Source of the DNA: an uncultured Bacilli bacterium
Lineage (GTDB): Bacteria; Bacillota_I; Bacilli_A; RF39; UBA660
Assembly (NCBI GenBank): GCA_949840855.1
Contig: CATKYP010000006.1
Coordinates: 1-16,926, forward strand
Reading direction: 5' to 3'
DNA length: 16,926 nt
Position 1 is the stretch's first letter, and each line of letters begins with the position of its first letter. A program made the position numbers and the translations under genes. The notes under the pieces were generated by a model. The model was not told where the DNA came from. It searched no databases and worked only from the letters and a program-made list of their open reading frames with translations. Positions 13,820 through 16,926 of this stretch are shown piece after piece.

Positions 13820-14754
13820 TGAAAAGCAAGAAAAAGAAAAATATTTTTTTAAAAATTGTTGGTGGTAGTACCATTTTATCCATATCATTTTTTATGGTTA
13901 TTTTAATTTGTATTCTTATGTTATTAGATTTTTTTGGAACTAATTTAACTAAAGAAAAGGTAAGCAATAACGCAGATTATGCAGATGCTTATGTAGAAAC
14001 AGTAAATAGAAATTTAAAAAATGGTTATGTGCCATTGCAAAGAATATTATATTTCTATTTAGAAAATAATGGTCTAACAATTGATACACTTTATATCATG
14101 AATCAAAATATTGAAGCAAAAACTGCTAAAGAAATGAGTACAGTTTGTGAAGATTTACGAGTAAAAAATATGGGTGCTTGTATTGAATCTAATATCAAAG
14201 AAAATGAAGATTATTTGGTGGTAAGTACAGGTAGATTTAATTTTCCATTAGATGTTGCTTCCTATAGAGTAACTAGTTTTTTTAATGAACAACGAATTAT
14301 TTATGGAGAAAGTAATGTCCATAATGGTTGGGATTTAGCAGTTCCTGCACAAACTCCAGTCTATTCAGTTTGTAGTGGAACAGTAGAAAAAGTAAATTAT
14401 ACTCAAAGCCAAAATATTCCATACGATCAAAGTGGGAATAGTATTGGTAATACAATAACCATAAAATGTGATGAAGATTATGCAGAACCTTATTATGTAG
14501 TTTTCGCTCATCTTTATCCAAACAGTGCAAAAGTAAAAGTTGGAGATAAGGTAAGTCATTGGACTGAAGTTGCATCAGTTGGGACAACAGGACATTCAAC
14601 AGGGAATCATTTACATTATCAAGTGCAAGAAGAAAATGGAACATTGCGTGATGGAATGCAATTCATAGATTTTACTTTATCAAGAACACCTAACAATGGT
14701 TATAATCCACCTAGTTTTAATCATGGGGAAGCACAATTTAAACCCCTAAATTAG
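13819..14754 (+). CDS. Membrane-anchored M23 peptidase of the conjugation machine
   Basis: A 311-residue protein with a basic tip and a membrane helix (about residues 15-37). An extracellular region (about 45-135) follows, then an M23/LytM domain (about 150-275). Zinc-site residues are visible: His168 and Asp172 (HNGWD), His231 (FAHLYP), and His264/His266 in HLHY. M23 enzymes cut peptidoglycan cross-bridges; in Gram-positive T4SS such a hydrolase opens the wall for the channel, a job often done by CwlT/VirB1-like proteins. It ends the T4SS operon, and its stop is followed two bases later by the first oriT-region repeat. Presence of this gene argues that the host has a cell wall. Confidence 0.9.
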   Translation: MKSKKKKNIFLKIVGGSTILSISFFMVILICILMLLDFFGTNLTKEKVSNNADYADAYVETVNRNLKNGYVPLQRILYFYLENNGLTIDTLYIMNQNIEAKTAKEMSTVCEDLRVKNMGACIESNIKENEDYLVVSTGRFNFPLDVASYRVTSFFNEQRIIYGESNVHNGWDLAVPAQTPVYSVCSGTVEKVNYTQSQNIPYDQSGNSIGNTITIKCDEDYAEPYYVVFAHLYPNSAKVKVGDKVSHWTEVASVGTTGHSTGNHLHYQVQEENGTLRDGMQFIDFTLSRTPNNGYNPPSFNHGEAQFKPLN

Positions 14755-14755
14755 G

Positions 14756-14784
14756 TAGGTAGCCACTTTCCACATAATATGTGG
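14756..14784 (+). repeat. oriT-region repeat, copy 1, with hairpin
   Basis: TAGGTAGCCACTTTCCACA at 14756-14774 is identical to copy 2. The next bases make a perfect hairpin, CCACAT (14770-14775) with ATGTGG (14779-14784). Confidence 0.85.
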
Positions 14785-14822
14785 TCATAGAAAAGCATTG
14801 AAATAAAAGATAAAAAACAATA

Positions 14823-14851
14823 TAGGTAGCCACTTTCCACAAGAAAAGTGG
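14823..14851 (+). repeat. oriT-region repeat, copy 2, with hairpin
   Basis: The same 19 bases at 14823-14841. Here CCACTTT (14830-14836) pairs with AAAGTGG (14845-14851), and T residues follow, so it can act as a terminator. Both copies are followed by GTGGTCAT. Confidence 0.85.
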
Positions 14852-14987
14852 TCATTTTTGCAAGTGCAAAAAAAGTAAGACACCATAATTTATACCTGAT
14901 TTTATAAGGGAAAAGTAAGTTTGTGGTGTCGATTCTCTTATGCCCATTAAAAATATGCAATATTTTTATTAAGAAAACACATTGAAA

Positions 14988-15005
14988 ATGTGGAAAGTGG
15001 CTACC
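14988..15005 (-). repeat. oriT-region repeat, copy 3, inverted
   Basis: The reverse complement of this segment reads GGTAGCCACTTTCCACAT, an 18-base match to copy 1 (14758-14775) in opposite orientation. It ends 25 bases before the first RHH gene, where it could also act as an operator. Confidence 0.85.
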
Positions 15006-15030
15006 ATTCATTATTAGAAATGGAGGTTTT

Positions 15031-15213
15031 ATGATAAGAGGTTTAATTAGAACAACTTTAAGAATTGATAATAATTTAAAAACGAGAATAGAGTTGTTAG
15101 CTATAAAAAATAATTTAAGTTTTAATAAAATGTTAACTTATATGGAAAAATTTGATAAGTATTATGAAGAACAAAATAAGAAACTTAAAAGTGAGGTGGT
15201 AAATAATGAGTAG
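15031..15213 (+). CDS. Small ribbon-helix-helix (CopG/Arc-like) DNA-binding protein
   Basis: A 60-residue protein with the RHH pattern: a strand (IRTTLRIDNNL), helix A (KTRIELLAIKNN), the turn LSFNKML and helix B. Such dimers bind short inverted repeats, often as relaxosome accessory proteins and autoregulators. The copy 3 repeat lies just upstream and is a candidate site. GGAGG precedes ATG 15031. It overlaps the next gene by eight bases. The fold call is fair; the exact role is inference. Confidence 0.65.
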   Translation: MIRGLIRTTLRIDNNLKTRIELLAIKNNLSFNKMLTYMEKFDKYYEEQNKKLKSEVVNNE

Positions 15214-15619
15214 AATACGAGTATATACTGATGAAGAAATAAAAAGATTATTCCAAAGTGGAAATGTTTTATCCATTAAAAATAAAAGTCAAATTGTATA
15301 TAAAAAAGAATTTAAACTTTGGGCGATTTATGAAAAATTATCTCATCCAGAAAAAACTGCTAGACAAATTTTTGAGAGTGCAGGTTTTGATATGAATATA
15401 CTTGATGAAAGAACTCCACAAAAAAGGTTGTGTTCTTGGATAAAAAAGTATAAAATGTATGGAGATGAATATTTTGTTGCAAAAAATAAATATACATACT
15501 CATCTAATCATAAAAATATAGAATCAGTTAATCAAAAAAAGTTAAATGATTGCTCTAAATACTTTTTATTACAAATAAATGATAGTGAGATAAATATTTT
15601 TCCAGTATCATTAAAATAA
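15206..15619 (+). CDS. Transposase-like HTH protein in the mobilisation operon
   Basis: A 137-residue basic protein. Residues about 8-75 (YTDEEIKRLFQSGNVLSIKNKS, then KKEFKLWAIYEKLSHPEKTARQIFESAGFD and a KRLCSWIKKYK segment) resemble the HTH domain of IS3-type transposase orfA proteins and related stand-alone HTH proteins of Firmicutes. No catalytic DDE domain and no terminal repeats are present, so it is not an insertion sequence. Its place between two RHH genes and before the relaxase suggests a DNA-binding accessory of the relaxosome or a regulator. The C-terminal third is unrecognised. Confidence 0.6.
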   Translation: MSRIRVYTDEEIKRLFQSGNVLSIKNKSQIVYKKEFKLWAIYEKLSHPEKTARQIFESAGFDMNILDERTPQKRLCSWIKKYKMYGDEYFVAKNKYTYSSNHKNIESVNQKKLNDCSKYFLLQINDSEINIFPVSLK

Positions 15620-15628
15620 AGGTGTTTT

Positions 15629-15958
15629 ATGAAAAAATTAACTATAAGAATTGAAGATTATATGTATGATAGACTTAATCTAACTGCAACAGAAAATAAA
15701 ACATCTATCAATAAAATTATTGCATCCATATTAAAACAGTTTATGGATCAACCAAAAGAAATAAATTTCTTAAAAGAATTAGATGAAAGATTAGATATAA
15801 TTTCCAAACAAATTGAAACTATATCTAAAAGACAGTATTTACATTTTAATATATCATCACAACATTTTGCTAATCATGGGTATTTATCAAATGCTGATAT
15901 AAAAGATGATAAATGTTTGAATGAGATTTTAGGAAAGAATAAAAATTATCATGAGTAA
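15629..15958 (+). CDS. MobC-like ribbon-helix-helix accessory protein
   Basis: A 109-residue protein that begins with an RHH motif (KKLTIRIEDYMYDRLNLTA, then NKTSINKIIASIL). A coiled-coil-like helix (about residues 48-70) and a C-terminal segment (HFNISSQHFANHGYLSN) follow. RHH proteins directly upstream of MobP-type relaxases help load the relaxase at oriT. It overlaps the relaxase start by eight bases, which implies coupled production. GGTG at 15622-15625 is a weak ribosome site. Confidence 0.72.
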   Translation: MKKLTIRIEDYMYDRLNLTATENKTSINKIIASILKQFMDQPKEINFLKELDERLDIISKQIETISKRQYLHFNISSQHFANHGYLSNADIKDDKCLNEILGKNKNYHE

Positions 15959-16926
15959 AAAAAGTCCTAATGTTATTTTTAAAAGTAAATATTGTTTGGC
16001 ACTTAACTCAATTGATTACAAAAATAATTCTTTAAATTATAAAGAAGATAGATTAAAAGATGTAGATGATATGATTGATTATTTTTCCAATGCTAAAAAG
16101 AAAGTAGTTGGAATGTTTGAATATTATATGGGACATACTCGAGGAGAAAATGTTAATCTTGTTTTAGAAAATGGAAAATATGCAACAAAGCAAGATATAA
16201 AAAGAGTTAAAGAAGATTATAAAAAATATATTGAAAAATCTAATTTATGGAAAGGTATTATTAGCTTTAAACCAGAGTATCTTACTGAAAATATTTCTAT
16301 CCATGATTTAGAACAAAAGATGGCAAAAGAAATAATGCCCCAGTTTTTGAAATATTGTGGTTTTAAAGATATTAAAAATATGAGTTATGTATTCTCCATT
16401 CATACAAATAAAAAACATCCTCATATACATATCTCCTTTATAGAAAAGAAACCCAATTATCTTTATTGTGATAAGAAAGTTAATTATCGAAGAAAAGGCA
16501 AAATTACAATAGATGAACAAAGATATTTGAAAAGACTTATAGAACTTTCTATCGAAAGAGAAAAATATTATACACCATTATTGAAAAAAACAAATGAAGA
16601 TATTGATTATTTAAAATCTTATTTTAATCCTAGTGAAAAGAATTTCATTCTTAAAAATGTAGAAGAAATATTTATAGAGGAAAAGATTATGAAATTAGGA
16701 GAACTTGTAAAAGAATATCGTAGTATCAATAATCAAAGTTCTAATAAAATCAAATATAATTCTATAAAGAATAACGAATTAGGAAAAGAAATTAAATCAC
16801 TAACTAAAGAAATAAAAAAATATCTTTTAAATGATGATACATCTCTTTTATGTGATAGTAGAAAAGAAATAAAAGAAGATTTAGATAAACTAAATAAATA
16901 TTTTGAAAAACTTGATAATGAAAATA
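15951..16926 (+). CDS. MobL/MobP-type HUH relaxase, N-terminal part (cut by window end)
   Basis: The frame from ATG 15951 stays open to the window end (325 codons seen). Residues 5-65 contain the opening strand (NVIFKSKYCLAL) and a Tyr pair (Y58, Y59 in MFEYYMGH) that is the best candidate for the nicking tyrosine. LWKGIISF and a later MPQFLKYCGF segment match the spacing of MobL/MobP2 relaxases. The metal-binding histidines are in HPHIHISF (His156, His158, His160). These enzymes nick oriT and stay covalently bound to the 5' end that is transferred. After about residue 200 the sequence becomes a Lys/Glu-rich helical region. The family call is good; the exact catalytic Tyr is inference. Confidence 0.85.
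   Translation, partial: MSKKSPNVIFKSKYCLALNSIDYKNNSLNYKEDRLKDVDDMIDYFSNAKKKVVGMFEYYMGHTRGENVNLVLENGKYATKQDIKRVKEDYKKYIEKSNLWKGIISFKPEYLTENISIHDLEQKMAKEIMPQFLKYCGFKDIKNMSYVFSIHTNKKHPHIHISFIEKKPNYLYCDKKVNYRRKGKITIDEQRYLKRLIELSIEREKYYTPLLKKTNEDIDYLKSYFNPSEKNFILKNVEEIFIEEKIMKLGELVKEYRSINNQSSNKIKYNSIKNNELGKEIKSLTKEIKKYLLNDDTSLLCDSRKEIKEDLDKLNKYFEKLDNEN

Larger units (their letters stand above)
14756..15005. other. Candidate origin of transfer (oriT) region
   Basis: This non-coding segment between the T4SS and mobilisation operons holds repeats at 14756-14774, 14823-14841 and, inverted, 14988-15005. A long-loop inverted repeat GACACCA/TGGTGTC (14879-14885/14924-14930) and a nine-pair AT hairpin (14948-14968) lie inside. 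The loop contains ATACCTG (14892-14898), loosely like the MOBP nic consensus ATCCTG; that match is weak. Inverted repeats next to relaxase and RHH accessory genes are the normal setting of oriT. No gene is supported here. The hairpin of the second repeat is followed by five T and may also terminate the T4SS transcript. Confidence 0.6.
1142..16926 (+). mobile_element. Conjugative element segment (ICE-like), boundaries not visible
   Basis: The stretch carries the core parts of a conjugation system: VirB4 ATPase, TrbL/VirB6-like and pilin-like proteins, M23 peptidase, a repeat-rich oriT candidate, RHH accessory proteins and an HUH relaxase, plus SSB and a surface adhesin. All genes run the same way in tightly packed operons. 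The T4SS gene order recalls the Mbov_0395 to Mbov_0397 families of mycoplasma ICEs, here in a cell that reads UGA as stop. No integrase, att site or coupling protein gene is in view, so the left edge is placed arbitrarily after the terminators that follow the NUDIX gene, and the right edge lies beyond the window. A conjugative plasmid cannot be excluded. Confidence 0.75.

Noticed and set aside
14758..15005. MITE-like element (18-base terminal inverted repeats around 248 bases)
   Set aside because: No target-site duplication is visible, a third internal copy exists, and the position beside relaxase genes fits oriT better.
14751..15011. 86-residue minus-strand open frame across the oriT region
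   Set aside because: It lies over the repeat region, has no convincing ribosome site or recognisable sequence, and the repeats explain the segment better.
15206..15619. Insertion sequence based on the transposase-like HTH protein
   Set aside because: No DDE domain, no terminal inverted repeats and no target duplication; it is embedded in an overlapping operon.
1..16926. Mycoplasma genetic code (UGA = Trp)
   Set aside because: Gene ends at UGA fit coupled starts (7403 and 13637), and Trp is written TGG.
1..16926. CRISPR arrays, tRNA or rRNA genes
   Set aside because: No regularly spaced repeats and no tRNA- or rRNA-like sequences were seen.

Overview
The window is AT-rich DNA from a Gram-positive-type bacterium. 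It carries a large part of a conjugative element, probably an integrative conjugative element (ICE), with every gene on the + strand. UGA acts as a stop (for example at 7404-7406 and 13638-13640) and Trp is written TGG, so the mycoplasma code is not in use. A sortase, a sortase-anchored adhesin and an M23 cell-wall peptidase imply a walled cell. The order pilin-like protein, polytopic membrane protein, small membrane protein, VirB4 ATPase resembles mycoplasma-type ICEs (Mbov_0395 to Mbov_0397 families). My best guess is an uncultured gut Bacilli or RF39-like lineage related to Mollicutes. That is inference, not something the sequence proves.

Layout. Positions 2-1000 hold the 3' part of a NUDIX hydrolase with an extra C-terminal region, possibly host flank, followed by terminators. 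Positions 1142-2515 hold two control modules. Each has a promoter, a leader containing intrinsic terminator hairpins placed before the start codon, and a small ArpU-like (sigma-region-4-like) regulator. Positions 2553-6782 hold a possible 8-codon leader peptide, a membrane-tethered Cys-containing protein, a 925-residue thioester/CnaB adhesin ending in VPNTG, and a frameshifted sortase. Positions 6783-8968 form a tightly packed accessory operon: a small protein, a catalytically degenerate serine-recombinase domain, an SSB, and two unknown proteins. Two consecutive intrinsic terminators (9009-9034 and 9065-9120) then precede the type IV secretion operon (9153-14754): pilin-like, TrbL/VirB6-like, VirB3/PrgI-like, VirB4, a 60-residue protein, and an M23 peptidase. 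Positions 14756-15005 carry three copies of a 17-19 base repeat in a structured non-coding segment, the best oriT candidate. The mobilisation operon follows: a ribbon-helix-helix (RHH) protein, a transposase-like HTH protein, a second RHH protein, and a MobL/MobP-type relaxase cut by the window end.

How it may work together. The relaxase and RHH proteins would process oriT, SSB would coat single-stranded DNA, and VirB4 would power the channel built from the small membrane proteins. The M23 enzyme would open the wall locally, and the adhesin would hold cells together or attach the donor to a surface. No coupling protein (VirD4), integrase, or att site is visible. Every major transcription unit sits behind an intrinsic terminator, which suggests that readthrough or antitermination controls the element.
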